Positions 33,548-41,288 of a DNA stretch of 64,000 bases are shown here, piece by piece. Position numbers and translations under genes: made by a program. A model generated the notes under the pieces. That model did no database searches. It saw only the letters and a program-made list of their open reading frames with translations, and was not told the DNA's origin. Position 1 is the first letter of the stretch, and every line of letters begins with the position of its first letter. The stretch is from Bradyrhizobium sp. ISRA430 (GTDB lineage Bacteria > Pseudomonadota > Alphaproteobacteria > Rhizobiales > Xanthobacteraceae): assembly GCF_029909975.1 (NCBI RefSeq), contig NZ_CP094516.1, forward strand, positions 1,302,001-1,366,000, read 5' to 3'.

Positions 33548-34807
33548 TCAGGCGACGCGTTCCTCGCGTTCGCTCGACACTGATACGATTGCGCCTTCTT
33601 TTTCGAGCGCTTCGATTTGCTTTTGGTCAAACCCGTGCTCTGCAAGCACCTCGCGGGTGTGCTCGCCATAGACAGGCGCGCCGGAAAGGACCTTGCCCGG
33701 CGTCTCCGAAAACTTGACCGGAAGGCCGATCGTCTTCACGGGGCCGAGCGTCGAGTGCTCGACCTCGACGACCATCTCGCGCGCCAGCGTCTGCGGATCG
33801 CTCAGGGCTTCCAGCATGTTGTGCACCGGACCGCACGGCACGCCCTTCTCGTCCAGCACCGCGAGCCAATGCGACCGCGGCTTGGTACGGAAGCGCTCGC
33901 TCAGAACCGCTTCGAGCTGTTTCAGATTCGCCATGCGATCGGCCCCGGTGACGAAGCGCGGATCGGAGGCTAGCTCGGGTGCGCCGAGTGCTTCCAGCAT
34001 CAACAGCCAATGCTTCTTGTTGGCGCCGCCGACCACGAGCCAGCCGTCCGAGGCCTCAAAAGCCTGATATGGCGCGTTGAGCGGATGCGCCGAGCCCATC
34101 GCGCGCGGCGCAGTGCCCGCGGCCAGCGCGATCGTCGACTGCCAATAGGTCTGCACCAGGGCCGCCTCATAAAGCGACGTCTCGACCCACTGCCCTTCGC
34201 CCGTCTTGAGACGATGGGTATACGCGGCGAGGATGCCCATGCTTGCGAGCAGGCCCGCTGTGATGTCGGACAGCGGCGGGCCGCATTTCACGGGCGGACC
34301 ATCGGGGCGTTCGCCGGTGAAGCTCATGATGCCGCTCATGGCCTGTGCGACCAGGTCGAACCCCCTCCGGTGCTTGTAGGGCCCGGTGCGGCCAAAGCCC
34401 GACAACGAGCAGTAGATCAGCGCCGGGAATTGCTTGTGCAGCACCTCGTAACCGAAGCCGAGGCGCTCCATGGCGCCCGGCGCAAAATTTTCGACCAGCA
34501 CGTCCGCGCTCGCGATCAGCCGCCGCAGCACCTCCTTGCCGCCCTCGGTCTTCAGATCCAGCACGATGCCGCGCTTGTTGCGGTTCATCATCAGAAAGGA
34601 CGCCGCCTCATCGCCGATCTTCGGCGGCACCGAATGGCGGGTGTCGTCGCCGTTTGGCCATTTCTCGATCTTGATGACGTCGGCGCCCATGTCGGCGAGC
34701 ATCAAGGTACAGGTCGGCCCCGCCATGACATGGGTGAGATCGATGACCTTGAGTCCGGCCAGCGGTCCCGAACGGTGAGAGGTGGATTGCGATGGATCGC
34801 TTTGCAT
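33548..34807 (-). CDS. CaiB/BaiF (family III) CoA-transferase
   Basis: A 419-residue family III CoA-transferase. The N-terminus has PLAGLKVIDLTHVMAGPTCT and LMLADMGADVIKIEKWPNGD, including the region that carries the catalytic Asp (residue near GRSNDL-type motifs; here the Asp lies in KCGPPLSDITAGLLASMGIL). Also present are FVTGADRMANLKQLEAVLSE and MVVEVEHSTLGPVKTIGLPV. It moves CoA between carboxylic acids, so it would activate the imported acid without ATP. It lies 9 bases after the enoyl-CoA hydratase gene. Confidence 0.92.
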   Translation of the reverse strand: MQSDPSQSTSHRSGPLAGLKVIDLTHVMAGPTCTLMLADMGADVIKIEKWPNGDDTRHSVPPKIGDEAASFLMMNRNKRGIVLDLKTEGGKEVLRRLIASADVLVENFAPGAMERLGFGYEVLHKQFPALIYCSLSGFGRTGPYKHRRGFDLVAQAMSGIMSFTGERPDGPPVKCGPPLSDITAGLLASMGILAAYTHRLKTGEGQWVETSLYEAALVQTYWQSTIALAAGTAPRAMGSAHPLNAPYQAFEASDGWLVVGGANKKHWLLMLEALGAPELASDPRFVTGADRMANLKQLEAVLSERFRTKPRSHWLAVLDEKGVPCGPVHNMLEALSDPQTLAREMVVEVEHSTLGPVKTIGLPVKFSETPGKVLSGAPVYGEHTREVLAEHGFDQKQIEALEKEGAIVSVSSEREERVA

Positions 34808-34816
34808 CGGCCTGTC

Positions 34817-35614
34817 CTATTGACCGCGCCACTGCGGCGCGCGCTTGTTGAGGAAAGCATCGAGCCCTTCGCGAAAATCCTGGCTCGTGTAGCACATCAG
34901 GATGAGGTCTTCCCCCTCATCCCGCGTCAGCCGCTTCTGCAGGCGGGCGACCGCCTGCTTGGTCGCATTCAGCGTCAGCGGCGCGTGGCCGGCGAGCAGG
35001 CGAGCGACCTCATCGGCACGCCTGTCGAGCGCTGCGAGATCGTCGACGACCTCGCCGAGAAGTCCGACGCTTGCGGCCTCCGCGGCATCGACAAGACGTG
35101 CAGTGAAGATCAGATCCTTGACGCGCGCGGCACCGATGAGTGCGGTGAGACGGCTGACATTGGACATCGACAGGCAGTTGCCGAGCGTCCGGGCGATGGG
35201 AAATCCGATCCGCGCGCTTTTCGTGCCGATGCGCAGGTCACAGGCCGCGGCAATGCCCGCCCCTCCGCCGGTGCAGAACCCGTTTATCGCCGCGATGGTC
35301 GGCACGCGGCACTGCTCGAGCGTGGTGAGCACCCGATCGATCCGGTTCTCGTAATCGATCGCGTCCTGCGGCGTCTTGAATTCGCGGAACTGGTTGATGT
35401 CGGTGCCCGAGGCGAAGGCCTTATCGCCCGCACCGCGCAGCACCAGCACCTTGATCGAATGATCGCTGTTGGCCTCTTCGCAGATCGCGGCGAGCCGCTC
35501 GTACATGGCGAAGGTGAAGGCATTGCGGGCCTGCGGGCGGTTGAAAGTGATCCGTCCGATGCCGTCCTGGCGCTCAAAAACGAGGTCTTTCGCCTCCGCG
35601 ACCGGCTGATCCAT
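34817..35614 (-). CDS. Enoyl-CoA hydratase/isomerase family protein
   Basis: A 265-residue crotonase-fold protein: GIGRITFNRPQARNAFTFAM, the oxyanion-hole region LRGAGDKAFASGTDINQFRE, and INGFCTGGGAGIAAACDLRI. The glutamates of classical hydratases are only partly conserved (GTKSARIGFPIARTLGNCLS in place of the usual Glu-rich segment), so it may be an isomerase, hydrolase or decarboxylase of the superfamily. It is the first gene of the six-gene operon and lies 27 bases from an operator-like palindrome. The short upstream ATG at 35668 is disfavoured because it would place the operator inside the gene. Confidence 0.9.
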   Translation of the reverse strand: MDQPVAEAKDLVFERQDGIGRITFNRPQARNAFTFAMYERLAAICEEANSDHSIKVLVLRGAGDKAFASGTDINQFREFKTPQDAIDYENRIDRVLTTLEQCRVPTIAAINGFCTGGGAGIAAACDLRIGTKSARIGFPIARTLGNCLSMSNVSRLTALIGAARVKDLIFTARLVDAAEAASVGLLGEVVDDLAALDRRADEVARLLAGHAPLTLNATKQAVARLQKRLTRDEGEDLILMCYTSQDFREGLDAFLNKRAPQWRGQ

Positions 35615-35640
35615 TTCCTCATGTCCTTTGTTTTTTGTAG

Positions 35641-35654
35641 TTTTGAATGCAAAA
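35641..35654. promoter_or_regulatory. Operator-like palindrome 1 for the GntR regulator
   Basis: TTTTGAATGCAAAA is a palindrome with one mismatched position, matching in 13 of 14 bases the perfect copy at 35703-35716. It lies 27 bases upstream of the enoyl-CoA hydratase start codon. GntR/FCD regulators typically bind short TTG-N-CAA-type dyads in divergent promoters. Confidence 0.7.
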
Positions 35655-35702
35655 TGTGATATTTTCAAGCTATAAATCTCAAATTCAGGACATTAAATTC
35701 AG

Positions 35703-35716
35703 TTTTGCATGCAAAA
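35703..35716. promoter_or_regulatory. Operator-like palindrome 2 for the GntR regulator
   Basis: TTTTGCATGCAAAA is a perfect 14-base palindrome immediately upstream of the preferred gntR start at 35730. The two copies are 62 bases apart centre to centre, about six helical turns, which would suit binding of two dimers on the same DNA face. Confidence 0.75.
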
Positions 35717-35729
35717 TGGAGCCGGTGCC

Positions 35730-36395
35730 ATGCTTCACGAAGAGGTCGTCGGCCGCATCCGCGCCATCCTGCTCGACGGCGAAATCCCGCCGGGCGCACG
35801 GATTCCCGAACGCGAGCTGTGCGAACGGTTAGAGATCTCGCGCACGCCGCTGCGCGAGGCGCTCAAGGTGCTCGCTGCCGAAGGGCTCGTGCAGTTGCTG
35901 CCCCATCGCGGCTCGCGCGCGGCGAAGCTGACCGACAACGACATGCGCGACCTGTTCGAGGTCTGCCAAGGTCTCGAGGCACTTGCCGGCGAGCTCGCCT
36001 GCGAACGCATCACGGACGCCGAGATCGACGAGATCGCTGCCGCGCACGCCGACATGGTGCAGCATTATCGCGAGGGCGACCTGATCCAGTACTACCGCGG
36101 CAACCGCGCCATTCACGAGGCCATCGTCACCGCGGCCGGAAATCCCGTGCTCGTAGGGCTCTATGCATCGGTGACCGCGCGCATTCGCCGCGCGCGCTAC
36201 GTCACGCCGATGACGCCGCAGCGCTGGGCGCGCGCAGTCCAGGAGCACGAGGCGATCCTGAACGCTCTGCAGCGGCGCGACGGCGTCGGCCTGTCGCACA
36301 TCCTGCGTGCGCATCTCCGTCACAAGCGCGAAGAAGTTTTGCAAGCGGGCTTTGCCGAAACGGAAGGAAGCGAGCCCACGCTGCGGATCGCGTGA
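35730..36395 (+). CDS. GntR family regulator, FCD (FadR-type) ligand domain
   Basis: A 221-residue protein with the GntR winged helix (LHEEVVGRIRAILLDGEIPP, then RIPERELCERLEISRTPLRE and ALKVLAAEGLVQLLPHRGSR) and a helical FCD domain whose metal-binding pattern is seen in CQGLEALAGELACE, NRAIHEAIVTAAGN and HEAILNALQRRDG with a final HILRAHLRHKREE. The start at 35730 has GGAG 8 bases upstream; the ATG at 35709 would lie inside the operator palindrome. It is divergent from the transporter/CoA operon and is expected to repress it and itself until the substrate or its CoA ester is present. Confidence 0.93.
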   Translation: MLHEEVVGRIRAILLDGEIPPGARIPERELCERLEISRTPLREALKVLAAEGLVQLLPHRGSRAAKLTDNDMRDLFEVCQGLEALAGELACERITDAEIDEIAAAHADMVQHYREGDLIQYYRGNRAIHEAIVTAAGNPVLVGLYASVTARIRRARYVTPMTPQRWARAVQEHEAILNALQRRDGVGLSHILRAHLRHKREEVLQAGFAETEGSEPTLRIA

Positions 36396-36480
36396 GGGAC
36401 GAGCGCACAGCAGCACCGGCCGGCTTGTAAACGCCCACGGATCGGGCGACCCTGATCGCGGCAGGACAGGACCGCGGTAC

Positions 36481-37116
36481 ATGGCGATCGAGCTGCATGG
36501 CTATCAATACAGCGTCTATTCCTGGATCGCCCGATTGGCGCTCCATGAAAAGGGCGTGGAGTACACCTGGGTAGAGGTAAATCCTTTCGCGGAGAATATC
36601 CCCGCGAGCTACCTTGCGACACATCCCTTCAAGCGCGTGCCCGCACTGGTTCACTCAGAGTTCGTGGTTTACGAAACCGGCGCCATCACGCGCTATGTGG
36701 ATGAAGCATTCGAAGGCCCCCGGCTTCAGCCGGCGGAGCCGAGAGAACGAGCGCGTTGCAATCAGATCATGTCGATTGCGGACAGCTACGCCTACTGGCC
36801 CCTGGTGCGGCAAGTCTTCTCTCACGGGGTGTTCAGGCCGCTCATGAGACTTGAGGCGAACGAGAGCGAATTTCGAAGAGGCCTTGCGGCAGCGCCGCGG
36901 GTGCTCGCGGCGCTGGAGACAGCCGCCAGCAACGCGCAATACCTCTGCGGCGATCAACTGTCGCTGGCTGACATCCATCTGGCGCCGATGATTGGCTACT
37001 TTGTGCTGGCTGACGAAGGAAAAGCGCTTCTCGAAAAGCACCCCAGGCTCAATGACTGGTGGTCAGAGCTCTCCAAGCGGTCCGCGTTCGTGGCCACAAT
37101 GCCGCGATTGCCGTAA
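36481..37116 (+). CDS. Glutathione S-transferase family protein
   Basis: A 211-residue GST. The thioredoxin-like N-terminal domain begins MAIELHGYQYSVYSWIARLA, with the active-site Ser/Tyr region and the cis-proline motif KRVPALVHSEFVVYETGAIT. The C-terminal helical domain ends with LCGDQLSLADIHLAPMIGYF, the N-capping box of GSTs. It follows gntR by 85 bases on the same strand; a functional link to the transporter operon is possible but not shown. Confidence 0.9.
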   Translation: MAIELHGYQYSVYSWIARLALHEKGVEYTWVEVNPFAENIPASYLATHPFKRVPALVHSEFVVYETGAITRYVDEAFEGPRLQPAEPRERARCNQIMSIADSYAYWPLVRQVFSHGVFRPLMRLEANESEFRRGLAAAPRVLAALETAASNAQYLCGDQLSLADIHLAPMIGYFVLADEGKALLEKHPRLNDWWSELSKRSAFVATMPRLP

Positions 37117-37181
37117 GCCTGCTGCGAGAGCTGTTCTCAGCCGATGGCGCGGTCGCATGAGTTCGATCCAACCAAAACGGC

Positions 37182-37670
37182 TCAGCCGGCCGACGGGTGG
37201 ATAACGACGCCGTGCTGCCCGGCAATCGTCGCAATGGTCTGGATAGCCGGCCGATCTCCACTCCGCCTTCCCTCTTCGTGCAAGGCCGCGAACATGTGAT
37301 CGAGGCCGGCGCCCGGCATCGCAAACACGAGCACGCGCGCCGTATCGATGCCGACATTGCGATAGCCGTGGCGCCGATGGCGCGGCGCAAAGAGAAATGC
37401 GCCCGGGCCAAGGCGCAACGGATCGCTCGCGCCTTCGACCTCAACGAGGATTTCGCCACTCAACACATAGAATGCTTCGTCCTCGCGGGTATGCGTGTGC
37501 GCCGGCGCGCCGCGGCCCGGCGGCACGATCGATTCCCAGATCGAGAATTGTTGGCCGGTGTCGCTCGCCATCGCCTTGTAGCTGTGCGTCACGCCGAGCA
37601 CGTCCAGCGTGGGTCCGGTCCCCGCCGCCCGGGAGAGCGCGGTCAATGGCGAGGTTGTATCGCTGGTCAT
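37182..37670 (-). CDS. Single-domain cupin protein
   Basis: A 162-residue cytoplasmic cupin. The metal site reads APAHTHTREDEAFYVLSGEI (His-x-His, Glu) and FAPRHRRHGYRNVGIDTARV. There is no signal peptide. This quercetinase-like subfamily has few assigned functions. The gene is convergent with GST and divergent from the GAF-cyclase gene. It is the fifth cupin gene in the window. Confidence 0.85.
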   Translation of the reverse strand: MTSDTTSPLTALSRAAGTGPTLDVLGVTHSYKAMASDTGQQFSIWESIVPPGRGAPAHTHTREDEAFYVLSGEILVEVEGASDPLRLGPGAFLFAPRHRRHGYRNVGIDTARVLVFAMPGAGLDHMFAALHEEGRRSGDRPAIQTIATIAGQHGVVIHPSAG

Positions 37671-37912
37671 GACGGTTCCCTCCAGGATCGATTTGCGATG
37701 CGTTGTCGTTCAGCGAACCCGCCTGATGTCACGACGTTCCTCGCCGAACGTACGTGACGCACCTCCAGAGGTTGCGCGTGGTGGAACCCGTTTTGCATCC
37801 TGGCGCGCCACTTGTGGCGCCTCCACCCTTTCCCACATGAACGGCATGGTCGCACCGCTCGACTATCGGAACGCGGGAGACCTGTCTCGGGTTCTCCGGC
37901 ACGGAGACCAGC

Positions 37913-39202
37913 ATGCCGTTACCGGCACCCACAAACGAAACCCAACGGCTGGCTGCCCTGCACGCTCTCGACATCGTCGATAGCGCGCCCGAGTCCGCCT
38001 ACGACGAAATCACCGAGCTCGCGGCGCAAATCTGCGGCTGCCCTGTCTCCTACATCAGTTTCATCGACGACGAGCGACGCTGGCTCAAGGCGAGATATGG
38101 CCTGCCGGCAGAAGTAACCAACGCACCGCGCGAAAATGCTGTCTGCACGACGACGATCTGCGGTGCCGAGCTGCTCGTCGTTCCCGACCTGAGCCGGGAT
38201 CCGCGTTTTGAGAACAGTCCGATGGCCGCGCTGACGCCGCCCTGCCGCTTTTATTGCGGCATGCCGCTGATCACCGACGAAGGCTATGCGCTCGGAACGC
38301 TCTGCGTGATGGACTTCGAGCCGCGACAGCTTTCTTTCGCGCAGACAGAAGCCTTGCGCATGCTGTCGCACCAGGTGCTGGCGCAACTGGAGCTGCGCCG
38401 GAAGCTGATAGAGTACGGCCACACGATCAAGGAAATGGAGCAGGCGCGAGCAGAGGCCGCGCTGGAGCGCGCGCGTGCCGAAGAGCTGCTGCGCAACGTC
38501 TTGCCGGCACCGATTGCCGACGAGCTGAAGCGTAGCGGCATGGTTCAGCCCAGATACACCCGGTCGGCAACCATTCTGTTCGCGGACATCCAGGGCTTTA
38601 CGCTGCTAGCCGAACGGACCGAGCCGGCGAGGCTCATCAATCTCCTCGACGGTTATTTCTCGGCTCTGGACGAAATCGGCGCGCGACACGGTCTGGAGAA
38701 GGTCAAGACCATGGGCGATGCCTACATGGCGGTCGCCGGCGTGCTTGCACCCGACCGACGACACGCGATCGACGTTTGCCTGGCCGCGCTCGAGATGCGG
38801 GCCCGGCTCGATCACCTCAAGACGCAAGGCGAGGCAACCGGAGATCACGGCCTGCAATTGCGCATCGGCATCCATACCGGACCAGTCATTTCCGGTGTCG
38901 TCGGCAACCGCAGGATGAGCTTCGATATATGGGGCGATGCGGTCAACACCGCATGGTTCATGGAAGCGTTTGGAATAGCCGGGCGGATCAACGTCTCGGA
39001 AACCGTGGCCGGACATATCCATGGGCTGTTCGACCTGGAGCCGCGCGGCCCGATCGAAGCCAAGCACCATCGCGCGCACCAGATGTTCTTTCTCAATGGC
39101 TTGAAAAAGGAGTACTCGCGCAATGGCGACGGCCATTTGCCGAATGACCACTTTCTTGCCGAGTACAGCCGTATCGGGGGGTCTCGATTGGCTCCGGGTT
39201 GA
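37913..39202 (+). CDS. GAF domain-containing class III adenylate/guanylate cyclase
   Basis: A 429-residue soluble protein. Residues about 15-155 form a GAF sensor (VDSAPESAYDEITELAAQIC, with YISFIDDERRWLKARYGLPA), a coiled coil spans about 155-200 (KEMEQARAEAALERARAEEL), and residues about 210-395 form the cyclase catalytic domain: SATILFADIQGFTLLAERTE with the first metal Asp, KVKTMGDAYMAVAGV, and FDIWGDAVNTAWFMEAFG with the transition-state region. It should make cAMP or cGMP in response to a small ligand bound by GAF. No effector gene is adjacent. Confidence 0.92.
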   Translation: MPLPAPTNETQRLAALHALDIVDSAPESAYDEITELAAQICGCPVSYISFIDDERRWLKARYGLPAEVTNAPRENAVCTTTICGAELLVVPDLSRDPRFENSPMAALTPPCRFYCGMPLITDEGYALGTLCVMDFEPRQLSFAQTEALRMLSHQVLAQLELRRKLIEYGHTIKEMEQARAEAALERARAEELLRNVLPAPIADELKRSGMVQPRYTRSATILFADIQGFTLLAERTEPARLINLLDGYFSALDEIGARHGLEKVKTMGDAYMAVAGVLAPDRRHAIDVCLAALEMRARLDHLKTQGEATGDHGLQLRIGIHTGPVISGVVGNRRMSFDIWGDAVNTAWFMEAFGIAGRINVSETVAGHIHGLFDLEPRGPIEAKHHRAHQMFFLNGLKKEYSRNGDGHLPNDHFLAEYSRIGGSRLAPG

Positions 39203-39250
39203 TGAGAGCGCGCGTACGCGTCAGTAGACTCGCAAATTGCGAGCCCGCGC

Positions 39251-39970
39251 TTAACAGCCCAGCAGATCGGCAACGCCGCCAAAATCCTTCGCGACGATGT
39301 CCCAGTTGCCGGTGGCGTCGAAATCCACCTTCTGCAGCGGGCCGTATTCGGTCGGACGCGCGACGAAGGCGGTCTTGAGGCCGTTCTTCTGTGCGGCCAG
39401 GAGATCGCCGTTGTGAGCGGCGACCATCATCACCTCTTCCGGCTTGAGACCAAGCAGGCGCGCGGCGCCGAGATAGGTCTCGGGATCGGGCTTGTAGTGC
39501 TCGAACAACTCGGCCGACATCACGAGGTCCCAGGGAAGACCGGCGAATTTCGCCATGTTGGTCAGCAGCGCGACGTTGCCGTTCGACAGCGGCGAGATCA
39601 CGAATTTTGATTTCAGCCGCCTCAAGCCGGAGACGCTGTCCGGCCACGGATGCAGGCGGTGCCAGCCTTTGGTCAGATGATCGAGATCCGCTTCGGTGAG
39701 GCCTTTGATCGAGAACTTCTCGACCAGCTTCTCCAGCGAGCGGCGATGCAGATCATCGAGGATGACATAGCCGCGCTCGGGGTGCTTGCGCACGTCGTCC
39801 ATCGAGGCGACGTACATGCCGCGCCAACCGTCGACCAGCGCGGTCCAGTCAGCGATGATGCCGCGTTGCTTACCCCACCACATGAAGTCGGTGATCAGGC
39901 TGGTGCGCCAGTCGACGACCGTGCCGAACACATCGAACACGAGGGCTTTGACGGCAGACAGATCGGACAT
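39251..39970 (-). CDS. Haloacid dehalogenase, type II (HAD superfamily)
   Basis: A 239-residue HAD hydrolase. The nucleophile lies in VFDVFGTVVDWRTSL, the Ser/Thr motif in ISPLSNGNVALLTNM, the Lys in EHYKPDPETYLGAARLLG and the acidic motif in VAAHNGDLLAAQKNG. The VFGTVVDW signature is that of L-2-haloacid dehalogenases, which hydrolyse 2-haloalkanoates to 2-hydroxy acids. The aspartates usually found in the last motif are partly replaced (HNGD), as is common for type II enzymes. GAGGAAGCGCAC precedes the ATG. Confidence 0.88.
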   Translation of the reverse strand: MSDLSAVKALVFDVFGTVVDWRTSLITDFMWWGKQRGIIADWTALVDGWRGMYVASMDDVRKHPERGYVILDDLHRRSLEKLVEKFSIKGLTEADLDHLTKGWHRLHPWPDSVSGLRRLKSKFVISPLSNGNVALLTNMAKFAGLPWDLVMSAELFEHYKPDPETYLGAARLLGLKPEEVMMVAAHNGDLLAAQKNGLKTAFVARPTEYGPLQKVDFDATGNWDIVAKDFGGVADLLGC

Positions 39971-39988
39971 GTGCGCTTCCTCGACGCT

Positions 39989-40124
39989 CGTCATTCCACA
40001 TTGCGCAATGGGGATGCGCCGTTAGGCGCAGGCCCGGAATCCATAACCCCGGTTGGTGGTTATGGATTCTCTGATGCACAATTGCGCATCATAGCTCGAC
40101 GCTGCGCGTCGCCCCGGAATGACG
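39989..40124. repeat. Composite palindromic repeat, CGTCATTCC/GGAATGACG family
   Basis: Outer arms CGTCATTCC (39989-39997) and GGAATGACG (40116-40124) enclose several nested stems. The clearest is GAATCCATAAC inverted as GTTATGGATTC around 40036-40069. The element ends 20 bases before the glpX stop codon side and fills the whole gap between the HAD gene and glpX. The outer arms and the TGCGCAAT-type core match the element at 14101-14140. Confidence 0.8.
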
Positions 40125-40143
40125 GCAGTCGTTATTGCCTTGC

Positions 40144-41145
40144 TCAATCCAAATGGAACTTCGCCAGCTCGCGGTGCTCGGCCTTGATGTAGCGCACCGT
40201 GCCGGTCACCGAGCGCATCACCACCGTCTCGGTCTCGATCACGCCGTCCTTGCGGAACTTGACGCCCGACAGCAGCGAGCCCGTGGTGACGCCGGTGGCG
40301 GCGAACAGGCAGTCGCCCTTGGCCATGTCCTCGATGCCGTAGATCATCTTGGGATCGTTGACGCCCATCTTGGCGGCGCGCTCGCGCTTCTCGTCGGAAT
40401 CGAGGATGAGGCGGCACTGCATCTGGCCGCCGATGCAGCGCAGCGCCACGGCGGCGAGCACGCCTTCCGGCGCACCGCCGGTGCCGAGATACATGTCGAC
40501 GCCGGTGTTGTCGGGGTCGGCGCAGTGGATCACGCCCGCGACGTCGCCGTCAGTGATGAGACGCACTGCCGCGCCCGTCGAGCGCACGCTCGTGATGATG
40601 TCGGCATGGCGCGGACGGTCGAGCACGAGGACGGTGATCGCCTCGGGCGCGACACCCTTGGCCTTGGCGAGACGGCGCACGTTATCGGCGGGCGAGGCAT
40701 CGAGATCGACGACGCCCTTGGGATAACCGGGACCGACCGCGAGCTTCTGCATGTAAACGTCGGGCGCGTGCAGCAGCGTGCCGCCGTCGGCCATCGCCAT
40801 GGTCGCGATCGCGCCCGGCATGTTCTTGGCGCACAGCGTGGTGCCTTCGAGCGGGTCGACGGCGATATCGACCTGGGGACCGGCGTTCATGCCGACCTTC
40901 TCGCCGATGAAGAGCATCGGCGCCTCGTCGCGCTCGCCCTCGCCGATGACGATGGTGCCCTCGATCGGCAGCTTGTTGAGCTCGCGCCGCATTGCGTCGA
41001 CGGCGGCCTGGTCGGCCGCCTTCTCCTGACCATGTCCGCGCAGCCGCGCCGCCGACACCGCCGCCCGCTCGGTCACGCGCACGATCTCCAGCGTGAGAAT
41101 GCGCTCAAGCAACGCATGCGGCGGGACTGAAATATGGGTCGACAT
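40144..41145 (-). CDS. glpX: Fructose-1,6-bisphosphatase, class II
   Basis: A 333-residue GlpX protein. Metal- and substrate-binding motifs are intact: ADQAAVDAMRRELN, GTIVIGEGERDEAPML, DIAVDPLEGTTLCAKNMPGA, VLDRPRHADIITSVR and YLGTGGAPEGVLAAVALRCI. It hydrolyses fructose 1,6-bisphosphate in gluconeogenesis. It lies downstream of hom on the same strand, a conserved pairing in alphaproteobacteria, separated here by a palindromic repeat. A class V FBP aldolase/phosphatase at the left window edge can make the same product. Confidence 0.95.
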   Translation of the reverse strand: MSTHISVPPHALLERILTLEIVRVTERAAVSAARLRGHGQEKAADQAAVDAMRRELNKLPIEGTIVIGEGERDEAPMLFIGEKVGMNAGPQVDIAVDPLEGTTLCAKNMPGAIATMAMADGGTLLHAPDVYMQKLAVGPGYPKGVVDLDASPADNVRRLAKAKGVAPEAITVLVLDRPRHADIITSVRSTGAAVRLITDGDVAGVIHCADPDNTGVDMYLGTGGAPEGVLAAVALRCIGGQMQCRLILDSDEKRERAAKMGVNDPKMIYGIEDMAKGDCLFAATGVTTGSLLSGVKFRKDGVIETETVVMRSVTGTVRYIKAEHRELAKFHLD

Positions 41146-41239
41146 CGGCTTACTCCTTCAAACAGTTCGGGACAGAAGTCACTGTCCGCATCAACTCGCA
41201 ACGCCCACGGTTCGTTCGCCCGAACCACTCTCTTTGTTT

Positions 41240-41288
41240 GAGCATGATCTTTCCGCAAAACCGCTGCACACTGTTGCGGATCATGCTC
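41240..41288. repeat. Palindromic repeat GAGCATGATC/GATCATGCTC at the hom 3' end
   Basis: GAGCATGATC (41240-41249) is inverted as GATCATGCTC (41279-41288) with an inner stem CCGCAA/TTGCGG (41253-41258 and 41274-41279). The last base overlaps the hom stop codon. Elements with these arms recur, to my knowledge, in Bradyrhizobium and relatives. The folded RNA could terminate or stabilise the hom transcript. Confidence 0.8.

Noticed and set aside
37780..37830. Hairpin GGCGCGCCAC/GTGGCGCC before the GAF-cyclase gene
   Set aside because: Pairing is interrupted and close to what is expected by chance in such GC-rich sequence.
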